Shown here: positions 32,473 through 41,875 of the stretch, piece by piece
Position numbering within the stretch: the first letter of the stretch is position 1
How the letters are laid out: each line of letters begins with the position of its first letter
Origin: Bacillota bacterium
Lineage (GTDB): Bacteria; Bacillota; UBA4882; UBA8346
NCBI GenBank assembly: GCA_023417475.1
Contig: JAEZFP010000046.1
Coordinates: 48,356-112,355, forward strand
Direction: 5' to 3'
DNA length: 64,000 nucleotides
Notes under the pieces: model-generated
What the model saw: only the letters and a program-made list of their open reading frames with translations
What the model was told of the DNA's origin: nothing
Databases searched by the model: none
Position numbers and translations under genes: made by a program

Positions 32473-33756
32473 TCAATTGCCCCACTGCGTAACTTGCGCT
32501 CCCGGATAGAAATATTCCAATATTTGTCGTTCATTATACCCGGCTTCAGCCATTGTTTTCGCCCCTTCCTGGCTCAGACCGACGCCGTGGCCCCATCCGG
32601 AACCCTTGATCACGACTTTGACCGGTTCCTTATCGCGCAACCACTCCCACGGATCGGGATTGTCCCACGGCGGATTCAGCACATCGGCCGGCAACTCGGG
32701 AACATCGCCGTTGGCCATCAACACCTCGGGATAAACCGATGGGTGCGCCCACCACAAGGTGACATAGGGTTCGGGCCCGTAAATCACGACCAGCTGAATG
32801 TTGGAACTCAACAAACCGGTGTTATAACGGAACTGTTCCGCGTTAACGGTGGTCTCTCCCAAGACCCCTTTCAACAATAACTTCATAATTCGTCCATTTT
32901 GACCGAAGGCCACCGGCAGGATCTGTTGCAAAGCTCCGATCTTGGGATAACTCTTCGCAATAATCACTTGAAATTCCGGCCAGTTGAACGTTTTGGTCCA
33001 CTGGGCCCGGGGCGATTTGAAATCCCAGTCCGGCACCGGCTTTAAGTAGGGAATGGTCGCTCCCCAGACATTGGCGACATCGGAGGTATATCCGCCCGAC
33101 GAGTCAAAGTAAAAGGCCGAGATCACTTTGTTATTATAGGTCACGATCTGTCCGACGGTTTCGGCTACGGCCCGGTCGGTGTTGGGATGCTCGGCGGCCG
33201 CCCCGCCATAAACCTGACAATGCGTCGTGGCGCAAAGATCGTAATGGGTGACGCCATGTCGGTTCAACGAAGCGATGGTATACGTCCGGGCGGCAATCGC
33301 CTGGGCTTTCAACGAGGCCATCGCCCACGAAGGCGACACTTCCCGCGGCACCACTCCGCGTAAGTATTCTTCCATCAGCAACCGGTTGACCAACGTTAGT
33401 TTCCGGTTTTGGACGGCAATTAAAAAATCGCCGCGGTACGTACGGTTGTTATAGGTCAGTATGTTGGGATCGGCAGTCAACCCCAACGGTCCCGACCCCA
33501 CCGGAATGTCATTGACAAAATAAGTTTCATCACTATAGGTTACCCTGACCAGATCGCCGGGCTCCGCCAAAGGGAGCGGCGTCTCGCTGCCCAAAGCGAA
33601 TAATTGATACCCGGCGGTAACCTCAAACCGGATCTCGGTTTGATTCTCGGCCAAGCCGATCCGGACGGGCTGATCGGCCCGGCAGGAGAAGCCGACCGTC
33701 AACAAAGCGCTGACGGATAACCAGACCCAAGCAATGATCTTGCCCAAATTCACCAC
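32473..33756 (-). CDS. SpoIID/LytB-domain protein
   Basis: A 427-residue exported protein. A signal peptide (about 1-27) precedes a beta-rich N-terminal region and a SpoIID domain with EEYLRGVVPREVSPSW, LKAQAIAARTYT, FYFDSSGGYTSDVANVWG and the closing GSGWGHGVGLSQEGAKTMAE. SpoIID is a lytic transglycosylase that degrades denuded glycan during engulfment; LytB-type members act more generally. The start is GTG 33756. Placement between era and queA rather than near spoIIID suggests a paralogue of SpoIID. The nearby start and site quality are ordinary. Confidence 0.9.
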   Translation of the reverse strand: MVNLGKIIAWVWLSVSALLTVGFSCRADQPVRIGLAENQTEIRFEVTAGYQLFALGSETPLPLAEPGDLVRVTYSDETYFVNDIPVGSGPLGLTADPNILTYNNRTYRGDFLIAVQNRKLTLVNRLLMEEYLRGVVPREVSPSWAMASLKAQAIAARTYTIASLNRHGVTHYDLCATTHCQVYGGAAAEHPNTDRAVAETVGQIVTYNNKVISAFYFDSSGGYTSDVANVWGATIPYLKPVPDWDFKSPRAQWTKTFNWPEFQVIIAKSYPKIGALQQILPVAFGQNGRIMKLLLKGVLGETTVNAEQFRYNTGLLSSNIQLVVIYGPEPYVTLWWAHPSVYPEVLMANGDVPELPADVLNPPWDNPDPWEWLRDKEPVKVVIKGSGWGHGVGLSQEGAKTMAEAGYNERQILEYFYPGAQVTQWGN

Positions 33757-33787
33757 TCCACTCGTTAGCCGTTGCGAAGGTCCGGCC

Positions 33788-34672
33788 TCAATCGCGATTC
33801 TGCTCCCAATAACCGAACTCCCGGAGCGAAGCCTGTTTGTTGCGCCATTTATCCCGGACTTTAACCCAGAGATTTAAGAAAACGCCGGTTCCCAAAAGCG
33901 TTTCAATATTTTGCCGGGCGGCTTGTCCAATCTGTTTTAGCCGTTCGCCCTTGGCGCCGATCAGGATGCCTTTCTGCGAATCGCGCTCCACATAGATGAC
34001 CGCCTCGATATAAATCCGGTTGTTGTTGCGCTCTTTAAACTCGTCGACCTGAACCGCAACCGAATGCGGCACCTCGTCTTGGGTAAACTGCAGCACCTGT
34101 TCCCGGATGAACTCCGCGGCGATAAACCGTTCCGGATGGTCCGTAACCATTTCCGGCGGGTAAAATGGCGGGCCGGGCGGCAGCCGGTCAACGACTGTCG
34201 CCAATAATTCGGGAACCCCCTGGCCGGTGACGGCGGAAACCGCCAGCGGTTGGTCAAAACCGGGAACCTCCGGAACCGCGACCTTCTCCAACAGATCAAG
34301 CTTATTCCAGACCGGAAGCACCGGCAGTTCCAAACCCCGCAAACTTTCCGAGACTTTAATGTCCGCCGGCGTCAAGCCTTGCGCGGCGTCCAGGATCCAT
34401 AAGACAATATCGCCGGAACGCAACGCGCTCTCGGCGGTTTTAACCATTTGCGCGCCCAATTGATGTAACGGCTTGTGCAGTCCCGGCGTGTCGATCCAGA
34501 CGATCTGGTAATCGGGGTGAGTTAAAATCCCCCGCAACTGGGTCCGAGTGGTCTGCGGTTTATCGGAGGTGATCGTAATCTTTTGGCCGATCACTTGATT
34601 GAGCAGACTGGATTTGCCCACATTCGGGCGGCCGATTAAAGTGACAAAACCTGATTTAAATTGTTTGTTCAT
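33788..34672 (-). CDS. era: GTPase Era
   Basis: A 294-residue ribosome-assembly GTPase that binds the 3' end of 16S rRNA. G1 GRPNVGKSS (14-22), switch segment TRTQLRGIL, G3 DTPG (61-64), G4 NKLD and a C-terminal KH domain (about 205-285) with ILIGAKGERLKQIGQAAR. It overlaps the upstream GNAT gene by four bases. Position in the cdd-era part of the cluster is typical for Bacillota. Confidence 0.97.
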   Translation of the reverse strand: MNKQFKSGFVTLIGRPNVGKSSLLNQVIGQKITITSDKPQTTRTQLRGILTHPDYQIVWIDTPGLHKPLHQLGAQMVKTAESALRSGDIVLWILDAAQGLTPADIKVSESLRGLELPVLPVWNKLDLLEKVAVPEVPGFDQPLAVSAVTGQGVPELLATVVDRLPPGPPFYPPEMVTDHPERFIAAEFIREQVLQFTQDEVPHSVAVQVDEFKERNNNRIYIEAVIYVERDSQKGILIGAKGERLKQIGQAARQNIETLLGTGVFLNLWVKVRDKWRNKQASLREFGYWEQNRD

Positions 34673-35148
34673 TCGTCATCCCAATTCCATTCAAATAGCC
34701 ACCGGTCTTCGCCGGGGCCGTAATAGTCTTTCAAAAAATCCAGTTTCTTCATCCGGAACTTGTCCTGATAAATATGAATCGCCACCTGATTTTCAGGATG
34801 AACCGTCAATTGCAGCCGTTTAAAACCGGCCCGGGGCAAGCCTTCGAAGATGGTCCGCAGCATCGCCGTACCCAAACCGTAACCCTGGTATTGTTGGGCA
34901 ACCGCATAACCGTATAAATACGCTAATTCCGGATCGCGCCAGTCCCGCATCAACTCGGCGATGCCCACCGGGGTCCCGTTAAACCGCGCCAGATAAACCC
35001 GGCCGTAATGAAGAAACGGCGGCAACGACCACTCGTTTAAACTTCCGGGTCCAAACGCCTCTTCATCAATGGACATGATTGTCTCGCGCAAATACTCGTC
35101 AATCTTGGTGACAACCTCAACCGTTATTGTATATTCCGTCGAATCCAT
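34669..35148 (-). CDS. GNAT-family N-acetyltransferase
   Basis: A 159-residue acyltransferase. The acetyl-CoA loop reads QQYQGYGLGTAMLRTIFE, preceded by the substrate-side strand VGIAELMRDW and followed by LQLTVHPENQVAIHIYQDK. It is related in form to RimI/YhbS-type enzymes, but the acceptor is unknown. AGGAGGGC precedes ATG by three to eight bases. It interrupts the usual cdd-era order and overlaps era by four bases, so it is co-translated with it. Confidence 0.88.
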   Translation of the reverse strand: MDSTEYTITVEVVTKIDEYLRETIMSIDEEAFGPGSLNEWSLPPFLHYGRVYLARFNGTPVGIAELMRDWRDPELAYLYGYAVAQQYQGYGLGTAMLRTIFEGLPRAGFKRLQLTVHPENQVAIHIYQDKFRMKKLDFLKDYYGPGEDRWLFEWNWDDE

Positions 35149-35194
35149 GATGCCCTCCTAAGCCAATCATTACTCATCCGAGAATATTTAGGTA

Positions 35195-35599
35195 CTATTT
35201 ATTAAGATTTCCGGGCCCGAACGCGCCCGGCAAAAAATCGCGCAACGTCGTAGTTTCGATGGCAGCCCCTTGGACGGTGGCCAAATATAGTTTTAGGTCC
35301 AGGTTAAATTCCGCGAGAAACTGCCGGCAGATTCCGCACGGTAAAACCGGTTGGGCGGCGTCAACCACGATCGCTACCGCTTCAAACTCCCGTTCGCCTT
35401 CGGACACCGCTTTGCAAGCCGCCACCCGTTCGGCGCAGATCGTCGCCCCAAACGAAGCATTCTCAATATTACAGCCGGTATAAACAACGCCCGATTTACC
35501 GAGCAACGCCGCGCCAACCTGATATTTGGAATACGGAGCGTAAGCCTTCTCCCAAGCCTTACGGGCTGTTGCCACCAGTTCTTCCTTTGATACCGGCAT
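35195..35599 (-). CDS. cdd: cytidine deaminase
   Basis: A 134-residue zinc enzyme deaminating cytidine and deoxycytidine. NIENASFGATICAERVAACKA gives the first zinc Cys and the proton-shuttle Glu, and PCGICRQ the other two Cys. It is the short homotetramer type. I use ATG 35599, which follows GGAGGAGTGGGT directly, not the in-frame start 18 bases upstream. A gap of 125 bases separates it from dgkA. Confidence 0.96.
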   Translation of the reverse strand: MPVSKEELVATARKAWEKAYAPYSKYQVGAALLGKSGVVYTGCNIENASFGATICAERVAACKAVSEGEREFEAVAIVVDAAQPVLPCGICRQFLAEFNLDLKLYLATVQGAAIETTTLRDFLPGAFGPGNLNK

Positions 35600-35724
35600 A
35601 CCCACTCCTCCATTCATCAGTCACAAATCTACATTATTATATTAACCGCGTGACTGATTTTCCGAAACAATCAAAGTTTTTTCCGTTACCCCAAAAAATC
35701 GCTTCATCACTCACGCAAACAGTA

Positions 35725-36423
35725 TTAATCCATCAATTGAAAGATGATTAAGGTTGTGAAAAAACCCAGTAAGGAGCCGACAAACACCTCACTGGGAGTG
35801 TGGATTTTGCTTTCAACGCGGCTCTCCGCCACCAGCACCAATAAAAACAACGCCAGCGCGCTGACCAAACCGCTTTTCGTCAGAAAAAAGATCGCCGTGG
35901 CCGCAGCGGAAGCCAGCGCCGAATGACCGCTGGGCATTCCCCCTTGTACCGGACGTCCGGTATTAGTTAGCGCTTTTCCGGCAATAGTGAAAACGATCGT
36001 AAAAACGATCGCGATCATACTCAGATAAACCGGACCTTTTTTTAAGGAAACGATCACCATGGGAATCAGCGGATCAAACTTCGGAAAAAAAACCATATAA
36101 CCGACGATCAACGCCACCGTCGCCGCCACCAGCACCGCGCCGGCCGCCACGTTTTTGGCGATCGCCGCCAAGGGATGTTGCTCTAGCGTGATCAAATCCA
36201 CCACCACTTCGACAGCGGTGTTGATCATCTCGGCGACGATCACAAAGGCAATGGTCACAAAGAGCATCAAAATCTCCAGCTTGGTCAGCTTAAAAATCAA
36301 CGAAGCCGTTAAGACGATTCCGGTTGCCAAAAAATGCAAGCGCATATTCCGTTGGGTTTTTAAGGCGTACACCACGCCGTCGAATGCAGCGTTAAACGAA
36401 TCCAAGAGCGTCCTCGATCTCAA
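35725..36423 (-). CDS. fused undecaprenol/diacylglycerol kinase and PAP2 phosphatase
   Basis: A 232-residue polytopic protein. The N-terminal half is a DgkA domain (1-115; LLDSFNAAFDGVVYALKTQRNMRLHF and the active-site AEMINTAVEVVVDL). The C-terminal half is a PAP2 phosphatase (120-232) with KALTNTGRPVQGG, MPSGHSALAS and SRVESKIHTPSE. In Bacillota DgkA phosphorylates undecaprenol, so kinase and phosphatase in one chain could set the undecaprenol / undecaprenyl-phosphate balance. Such fusions are known. The start is TTG 36423, eight bases behind GGAGGA, just inside the end of ybeY. Confidence 0.92.
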   Translation of the reverse strand: MRSRTLLDSFNAAFDGVVYALKTQRNMRLHFLATGIVLTASLIFKLTKLEILMLFVTIAFVIVAEMINTAVEVVVDLITLEQHPLAAIAKNVAAGAVLVAATVALIVGYMVFFPKFDPLIPMVIVSLKKGPVYLSMIAIVFTIVFTIAGKALTNTGRPVQGGMPSGHSALASAAATAIFFLTKSGLVSALALFLLVLVAESRVESKIHTPSEVFVGSLLGFFTTLIIFQLMD

Positions 36424-36896
36424 CGGGGGGTCCTCCCCAATTCATGTTGACGGAGGATCTGTTCTTCCTGCTCCCGCATGGCTTCGGTGGCTTCCGGGGT
36501 CTGGTGGTCATACCCGACGAGATGCAATAACCCGTGGACAGCCAAATAACAAAGCTCCCGTTCGAAGGAATGGCCGTACTCCGCGGCTTGTTCAACGGTT
36601 TTTTCAACCGAAATAAAAATATCCCCCAACAACTCCGGGGCATCCTCCGGCAAATCAAATTCATCCGCTTCGGCCGACTCCGTAAGGGCGAACGACAACA
36701 CGTCGGTTGGCCGGTCGACCCCGCGATAGGTCGCATTAAGTTCGTGGATATAGGGATTGTCGACTAAAATCACGCTGACTTCGGCCTGGGGTTTCCCCTG
36801 TACGCTCAACCCGTGTTCCAAGACCGAATTTAACAACTCCAATTGGGCTTCGGAGACCGGATGGATTGCTTGAATGTCATTTAGTAGGATCGGCAC
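36420..36896 (-). CDS. ybeY: endoribonuclease YbeY
   Basis: A 158-residue zinc metalloprotein for 16S rRNA 3' maturation and ribosome quality control. The signature HGLLHLVGYDHQ gives three His ligands, preceded by RGVDRPTDVLSFAL. The start is GTG 36896 with AAGGAAGG four bases before it, overlapping yqfF by 20 bases. The downstream dgkA start overlaps its stop. Family length is normal. Confidence 0.96.
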   Translation of the reverse strand: MPILLNDIQAIHPVSEAQLELLNSVLEHGLSVQGKPQAEVSVILVDNPYIHELNATYRGVDRPTDVLSFALTESAEADEFDLPEDAPELLGDIFISVEKTVEQAAEYGHSFERELCYLAVHGLLHLVGYDHQTPEATEAMREQEEQILRQHELGRTPR

Positions 36897-39003
36897 TGGC
36901 CTTCTTCCTTTCTATCTCGTTTAAAACCGTCTCCGGGTATTCGATACGGTTATGGAATAAACCTCCCAAAACCTTTAAAAAGCTATTCTTAACCTTATTT
37001 AAATCTTTCAAAGTCAGATCGCACTCATCAAACTGCCCGTCATCCAACCGTTCCCGGATGATCTTCTGGATCAACGCTTCCACCTTCGGGGGCGTCGGTT
37101 TGGGCAACGCCCGGACCGCCGCTTCGACCGAATCGGCCAACATCACCAAGGCCGCCTCCTTACTGCGCGGTTTGGGCCCCTCATAGCGGAAATCTTCCTC
37201 AATTAATACTTCCTTCTCGCCCTGGACCGTTTCAGTGGCCCGTTTATAGAAGTACCGCACCAGATCGGTGCCATGGTGCTGTTCGATGATGGCAATGAGT
37301 TTTTCGGGCAGGCCGTGCTCGCGGGCGATCTCCGCCCCTTCTTTGACATGATAGGTAATGATCAGCGTACTTAGGGTCGGATTCAATTTTTCGTGGGGAT
37401 TATCCTGCCCGAATTGGTTCTCGACAAAGAAATAGGGCCGTTTGATCTTGCCGATATCGTGATAATAAGAGCCGACCCGGACCCACAAGGTGTCGGCGCC
37501 GATTCCCTCCGCCGCCGCCTCCGCCAGGTTACCCACCATAATGCTATGATGATAAGTCCCCGGCGCTTCGATCTGCAACCGGCGCAGCAGGGGATGTCCG
37601 GGATTGGACAATTCCAACAACCGGATCGCCGAAGTCAGTCCAAATAAGTGCTCGATAAAGGGCAATGACCCAATCGCCAGTACCGCCGAGAGAAAACCGT
37701 TGGCCACCGCAAAAAGCAACATATCCAGCCGGAAGGCGCTGGTGAAAAGGAGGTTTAGCCCGATGGCCGTAACCGCGTTTACACCCATCAGCGTCAAACC
37801 GGTCCGGACCAAATCGCGTTGGCGGTGAAAATTATAGACCGAAAATACCGAAACCACCCCGCTGACAAAGTAAAAAACCGTCAACGAGAGGTCCAACTGG
37901 ACAATAATTCCGCCGAGCAATCCGAAGATTGCGGCCATTGCCAAGGCCAACTGCGGGCTGATCAAAATACTGATTAAAATCGTGGCGAAGCTGACCGGCG
38001 CCAGATACGGCAACATCGGGCTTTGGGTGAACGTCAGGGCTTTGATCAGTCCGATCACCAAGACCAACAACATTAGTAAGAGATATAACAAACGTTCTTG
38101 CTTGAATAAACCCGAATGAAATTGAAAGATATAAATCAGGCCGCCTCCGACCATCAACAACACAAAAAACGACAAGCTGAGAAAGACCCGCACCCGGTTG
38201 GATTCATCGGTGATCAGATGCAGTTCTTTCAACATCTTCATATCATTTTCGGTTATCACCTGATTTTTGGCGATCAAAATCTCATTGGCCCGAATCATCA
38301 CTTTCGGAACTTGTTGGGTCACTTGGTCCTTGAACCGGATCAACTTGGCCTGATCCATGACCAGATTGGGCTGGACGGCCGCGCTTAACAACTTCAACAA
38401 AACCGCTTGCAACTCCGGTTTCAGCGCCTCTTTTTCCACCAGCGCCGGCAGCATTTTAGCGACTCTTGCCAAACCGTTGGCATCAATCATCTCTTTTGTC
38501 AGCAGTTCTTTTAAGTTGCGATGGGTTCGTTCTTTCATGATCTGATAATCGAAGTCCGGCAAGAGAATGAGTTGTTGGACCAAATCCCGGTTGGGCGCTT
38601 GATATAAAAACTTGGCCAAACGGGTCAATAGGTCGGTCAGATTCTCCTTTGACGGACCATCCGGTTTATGGCTGGCTTTGACCCGTTCCTGGTCGATCAT
38701 CTCAAAAAACCGGTTTAATTTGTACGCCGTGTCGCTCTCAACCGCGCTGTCGATCTTATAGAAACCCGGATCTTGTTGCGCGACCTCCTTTTCACGGTTC
38801 CAGGCGTCCTCTTGCGCCATTTTGGTGGCTTCGGAGTCCTCCACGTCTTTCGGGGCGCGAATTTCTTCGGTGCACACCTGCCCGACCTTCACATTGCGGG
38901 TCGGTGTCGCAATATTGATCTGCAGCAGGGTGATTAGCAACACAAAACAGACCAAGACCAGCAGTCCTTCCCGAACGGAAGGGGTTCGAATTACTCCGGC
39001 CAT
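36877..39003 (-). CDS. 7TM-HD phosphohydrolase YqfF (PgpH type)
   Basis: A 708-residue protein with the PgpH plan. One N-terminal helix, an extracellular 7TMR-HDED domain (about 35-280), seven membrane helices (285-460) and a cytoplasmic HD domain (480-690) with YHHSIMVGNLAEAAAE, VGSYYHDIGKIKRP and ITYHVKEGAEIAREHGLP. Characterised PgpH proteins degrade cyclic di-AMP, so that is the likely role. I start at ATG 39003, ten bases behind GGAGGT; an ATG nine bases earlier abuts that site. The longer open frame overlaps phoH and is not used. Confidence 0.93.
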   Translation of the reverse strand: MAGVIRTPSVREGLLVLVCFVLLITLLQINIATPTRNVKVGQVCTEEIRAPKDVEDSEATKMAQEDAWNREKEVAQQDPGFYKIDSAVESDTAYKLNRFFEMIDQERVKASHKPDGPSKENLTDLLTRLAKFLYQAPNRDLVQQLILLPDFDYQIMKERTHRNLKELLTKEMIDANGLARVAKMLPALVEKEALKPELQAVLLKLLSAAVQPNLVMDQAKLIRFKDQVTQQVPKVMIRANEILIAKNQVITENDMKMLKELHLITDESNRVRVFLSLSFFVLLMVGGGLIYIFQFHSGLFKQERLLYLLLMLLVLVIGLIKALTFTQSPMLPYLAPVSFATILISILISPQLALAMAAIFGLLGGIIVQLDLSLTVFYFVSGVVSVFSVYNFHRQRDLVRTGLTLMGVNAVTAIGLNLLFTSAFRLDMLLFAVANGFLSAVLAIGSLPFIEHLFGLTSAIRLLELSNPGHPLLRRLQIEAPGTYHHSIMVGNLAEAAAEGIGADTLWVRVGSYYHDIGKIKRPYFFVENQFGQDNPHEKLNPTLSTLIITYHVKEGAEIAREHGLPEKLIAIIEQHHGTDLVRYFYKRATETVQGEKEVLIEEDFRYEGPKPRSKEAALVMLADSVEAAVRALPKPTPPKVEALIQKIIRERLDDGQFDECDLTLKDLNKVKNSFLKVLGGLFHNRIEYPETVLNEIERKKASADPTK

Positions 39004-39070
39004 TTTGGTCATCACCTCCAGCGAGGTGCTATTGATATTCCGTGTTTTCTTGGGGTTTAACCCCGGACTT

Positions 39071-40060
39071 TCATTGTGTTCCAACCGGATTGTCTCCTTT
39101 GGCTTGGAGTGTTTGATAACGTTCGTAAGCGCGAATAATCCGTTGAACCAGTTCATGCCGGACCACATCGCGGTCGGTCAGCATCACGACATTGATTCCG
39201 GGCACTCCGTCAAAGATCTGGGCGACATTGGCCAACCCCGAATTGGATCCCTTCGGCAAGTCCACTTGGGTGATATCCCCGGTGACCACCGCCCTGGAGC
39301 CAAAACCCAAACGGGTTAAGAACATCTTCATCTGTTCCGGGGTCGTGTTTTGCGCTTCGTCCAGGATAATGAACGAATCATCCAAAGTCCGGCCGCGCAT
39401 ATAAGCCAGCGGGGCGATCTCAATAATCCCCCGCTCCATATTTTTATGAAACAGGTCGACTCCCATGATGTCGAACAAAGCGTCATACAACGGACGCAAA
39501 TACGGGTCGACTTTCTCCTGGAGATCCCCGGGCAGAAAGCCCAGTTTTTCGCCGGCTTCCACCGCCGGCCGGGTCAGAATCAACCGGTTGACCTCTTTCG
39601 CCTGCAACGCCGCGACCGCCAACGCCACCGCCAAATACGTTTTGCCGGTGCCGGCCGGGCCGATGCCAAAGGTCAACCCGCCTTGCTTGATCGATTCCAC
39701 ATATTGCTTCTGCCCGATCGTGCGCGGAAAGAGTTTCTTGCCGCGGGTGGTGACCGCCACCACTTCCTGAGTGAGCGTAGTTACCTTATATAATTGATCT
39801 TCTTTCGCCAGATTGACCATATAGGCGACCTCCGGCAACCCCGGATGGTACCCTTTTTGCAATTGGTCGTTTAAAATATTAATGATCTCCGCCGCCCGGC
39901 CCACTTGAATTTCAGCGCCGGATAACAAAAGTTCGTTGCCGCGCGAGAATATTTCGATTCCCAGACCGTTACTGATTTGGCGCAGGTTTTCTTCCATCTT
40001 CCCAACAAGCTGCGGCGCCAGGCGGGGTTCAATTGCCAGTTTCAGTTCTGTGGTATTCAA
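39071..40060 (-). CDS. phoH: PhoH-family ATPase
   Basis: A 329-residue P-loop protein. An N-terminal KH-like region (about 25-70) precedes the ATPase with Walker A GPAGTGKT (134-141), ILTRPAVEAGEKLGFLPGDL, and Walker B FIILDEAQNTTPEQMKMFLTR. PhoH acts in RNA metabolism, often beside ybeY as here. The TTG start at 40060 has GGAG at 13 bases; it lies four bases after the yqfD stop. Confidence 0.95.
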   Translation of the reverse strand: MNTTELKLAIEPRLAPQLVGKMEENLRQISNGLGIEIFSRGNELLLSGAEIQVGRAAEIINILNDQLQKGYHPGLPEVAYMVNLAKEDQLYKVTTLTQEVVAVTTRGKKLFPRTIGQKQYVESIKQGGLTFGIGPAGTGKTYLAVALAVAALQAKEVNRLILTRPAVEAGEKLGFLPGDLQEKVDPYLRPLYDALFDIMGVDLFHKNMERGIIEIAPLAYMRGRTLDDSFIILDEAQNTTPEQMKMFLTRLGFGSRAVVTGDITQVDLPKGSNSGLANVAQIFDGVPGINVVMLTDRDVVRHELVQRIIRAYERYQTLQAKGDNPVGTQ

Positions 40061-40064
40061 AAAG

Positions 40065-41276
40065 TTATGGCTGCTCCTTTCGTATTGGGGCGACTAGCGC
40101 GATGTTTTGGTTCATTTCATAGGTCACGATCAACCTAAGAAAGTTGCCTTCATCAATCCAGGCTTCGGTCCGCCGTTCATTGGAACCGACTACGGTTCCA
40201 ATGAGTAACTTCCGGCGTTCCGCCGCTTCCCGGACCGCGCTCGCCTTCAGCTCCGCCTCAACCCGCCGCACTTTTTGCCAGCGGGTGGCTTGCCGAATAT
40301 CTTTAATAAGTTCTACAGCGGCTTGCGGATTCCTTCCTTGATATAACCGTTTTCGCCACCGGCTTCCGGAGTAGTCCGCCAGCGGTCGTTTGCCCGAACG
40401 CCAAAGGGTCAACTGCTTTCCCCCCCAACGCAAGCTGTAGGTTGTCAAACGTTCCCGCCCAGGTGACGCCCGCCAGCACACCTTCGGCTCGATCACCTCG
40501 ATATCCTGCCAGACCCGCGCTTCAATGATTCCGTTGGCCGGTACCGTTATTCTATGCAACTCGCCGCTGTTTTTATCGGCCTGCCACTCTGTTCCGCCGA
40601 TCAGTAAATCCCCGGAGGCGACCGTATCCCCTTCTTTTACCGCCGACGTCCCCCGGACCACCACCACTTTGGTGACGACGCCATCCCGGGCGGCGATCAG
40701 ATCGACGCTGGGCGGGGCCGCCGGCGCGGTTTTCCGTTTGACGACCGTCATATCGGCGACAACGCCGCGCAAATTGATGGCGAACCAAACCGCCTGCGGC
40801 GTTTTCAACATCACTTCCCGCTCGATCACGGTCTTTTTGGCCAGCAACTCGTTCCGGGAGATCCCCGGCTTGATTCCCAAACGCCCCAAGGTCGTTAATA
40901 AACGGTCCCGGTCGGCGCCTTCAAAGCCGTCCACCTTCAAAACCAGAACCAAACTTGATAAATAAATCAACCCCGCGACAAACAAGACCGAGCCCACCAG
41001 AAAACTGCGGCGTTGTTTGAGTTTACGCCAGCAAAACGGCCACCCCCGTTTCCGGTGCAAACGAATGGTCGCCCGGGAACGTTTGGCGTATTCGCGTACC
41101 CGCCAAAAACCATGCGCCCGCAGCTTGGCATGTAAAACATCGGGACCGACCCGGCGAATATCCCAAAGGAACAACCCGGAGTTGGTCGTCAGATTGATAA
41201 ACTTCTCCAGTTGCGGACCCCGCACCAAGATCTCCAGATAGCCGGTCATCCATGCAACGATCCGATTGAACAACAC
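40065..41276 (-). CDS. yqfD: sporulation protein YqfD
   Basis: A 403-residue protein. A cytoplasmic N-terminal region (about 1-85) is followed by one membrane helix (about 90-115, RSFLVGSVLFVAGLIYLSSLV) and an extracellular beta-rich region with GIKPGISRNELLAKK and ARDGVVTKVVVVRGTSAVKEGDTV. YqfD belongs to the stage IV sporulation set controlled by sigma-E in Bacillus. The start is GTG 41276 with GGAGGT eight bases before it. It follows yqfC by six bases. Confidence 0.92.
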   Translation of the reverse strand: MLFNRIVAWMTGYLEILVRGPQLEKFINLTTNSGLFLWDIRRVGPDVLHAKLRAHGFWRVREYAKRSRATIRLHRKRGWPFCWRKLKQRRSFLVGSVLFVAGLIYLSSLVLVLKVDGFEGADRDRLLTTLGRLGIKPGISRNELLAKKTVIEREVMLKTPQAVWFAINLRGVVADMTVVKRKTAPAAPPSVDLIAARDGVVTKVVVVRGTSAVKEGDTVASGDLLIGGTEWQADKNSGELHRITVPANGIIEARVWQDIEVIEPKVCWRASPGRERLTTYSLRWGGKQLTLWRSGKRPLADYSGSRWRKRLYQGRNPQAAVELIKDIRQATRWQKVRRVEAELKASAVREAAERRKLLIGTVVGSNERRTEAWIDEGNFLRLIVTYEMNQNIALVAPIRKEQP

Positions 41277-41282
41277 CCTTTT

Positions 41283-41570
41283 CTACCTCCAATCCACCAG
41301 CTCAACCCGTTCGATCTTTCCTTCGATCACAATCTCGTCTTTGACCGCCGAAACCAATGTCAGGTTTGCTCCGGCAATTCGCAACTCGCCCGGTTTGGTG
41401 TTAATCCGCACGACTTGGGTATCATATTCGATCACACCCCGGTGGTTTTCGACTAAAACGCCGCGATTGGCATTTAAGACAATCCGCGGCCATTCGGCCA
41501 CCGTATCAAGGGGGATATCCAGAAAATCAAGCAGGCGGTGGCTGATCGGACTTTTTTTCGTATCTTTCAT
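41283..41570 (-). CDS. yqfC: sporulation protein YqfC
   Basis: A 95-residue YabP/YqfC-family protein with the usual pattern of short beta-strands (IVLNANRGVLVENHRGVIEYD, VVRINTKPGELRIAG). The family contributes to cortex and coat formation and is mother-cell expressed in Bacillus. GGAGGG precedes ATG by nine bases. It heads a minus-strand run of 13 genes that reaches yajC. Confidence 0.92.
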   Translation of the reverse strand: MKDTKKSPISHRLLDFLDIPLDTVAEWPRIVLNANRGVLVENHRGVIEYDTQVVRINTKPGELRIAGANLTLVSAVKDEIVIEGKIERVELVDWR

Positions 41571-41746
41571 TTATATAATCCCTCCGCTAAGTTGTATGCG
41601 GCAACCAAGTATTTTACGAAAGTAAATATTCGGTTAATCCAAAAAACGCTCCCGCCAAAACGCCCACATTCTCGCAATATATTGAATTCCACTCGGAATA
41701 ATTATGTTAATGATTTGTAATATTGACAAAAGTTTGTCCCAGATTA

Positions 41747-41775
41747 TTGACAAGCCATCCAATGCGTGTTAATTT
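41747..41775 (+). promoter_or_regulatory. promoter of porin-like gene
   Basis: TTGACA (41747-41752), a 17-base spacer and TAATTT (41770-41775). The leader is about 95 bases and ends in GGAGGAAATGAA before the ATG. The gap 41571-41875 has nothing else that I can support. Confidence 0.6.
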
Positions 41776-41875
41776 TAAACGTAGGACTAAGTAAAAGAGG
41801 AAACAATAGCAACTCTTTCCTTAGTTACTAACAAGGTATTCAAAGTAATACCAAAAATAATAAGGAGGAAATGAA

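Noticed and set aside
41580..41600. CATACA-type sigma-E -10 box just before yqfC
   Set aside because: The -10-like word fits, but no -35 word at proper distance is visible, and a transcript would begin at the ribosome binding site.
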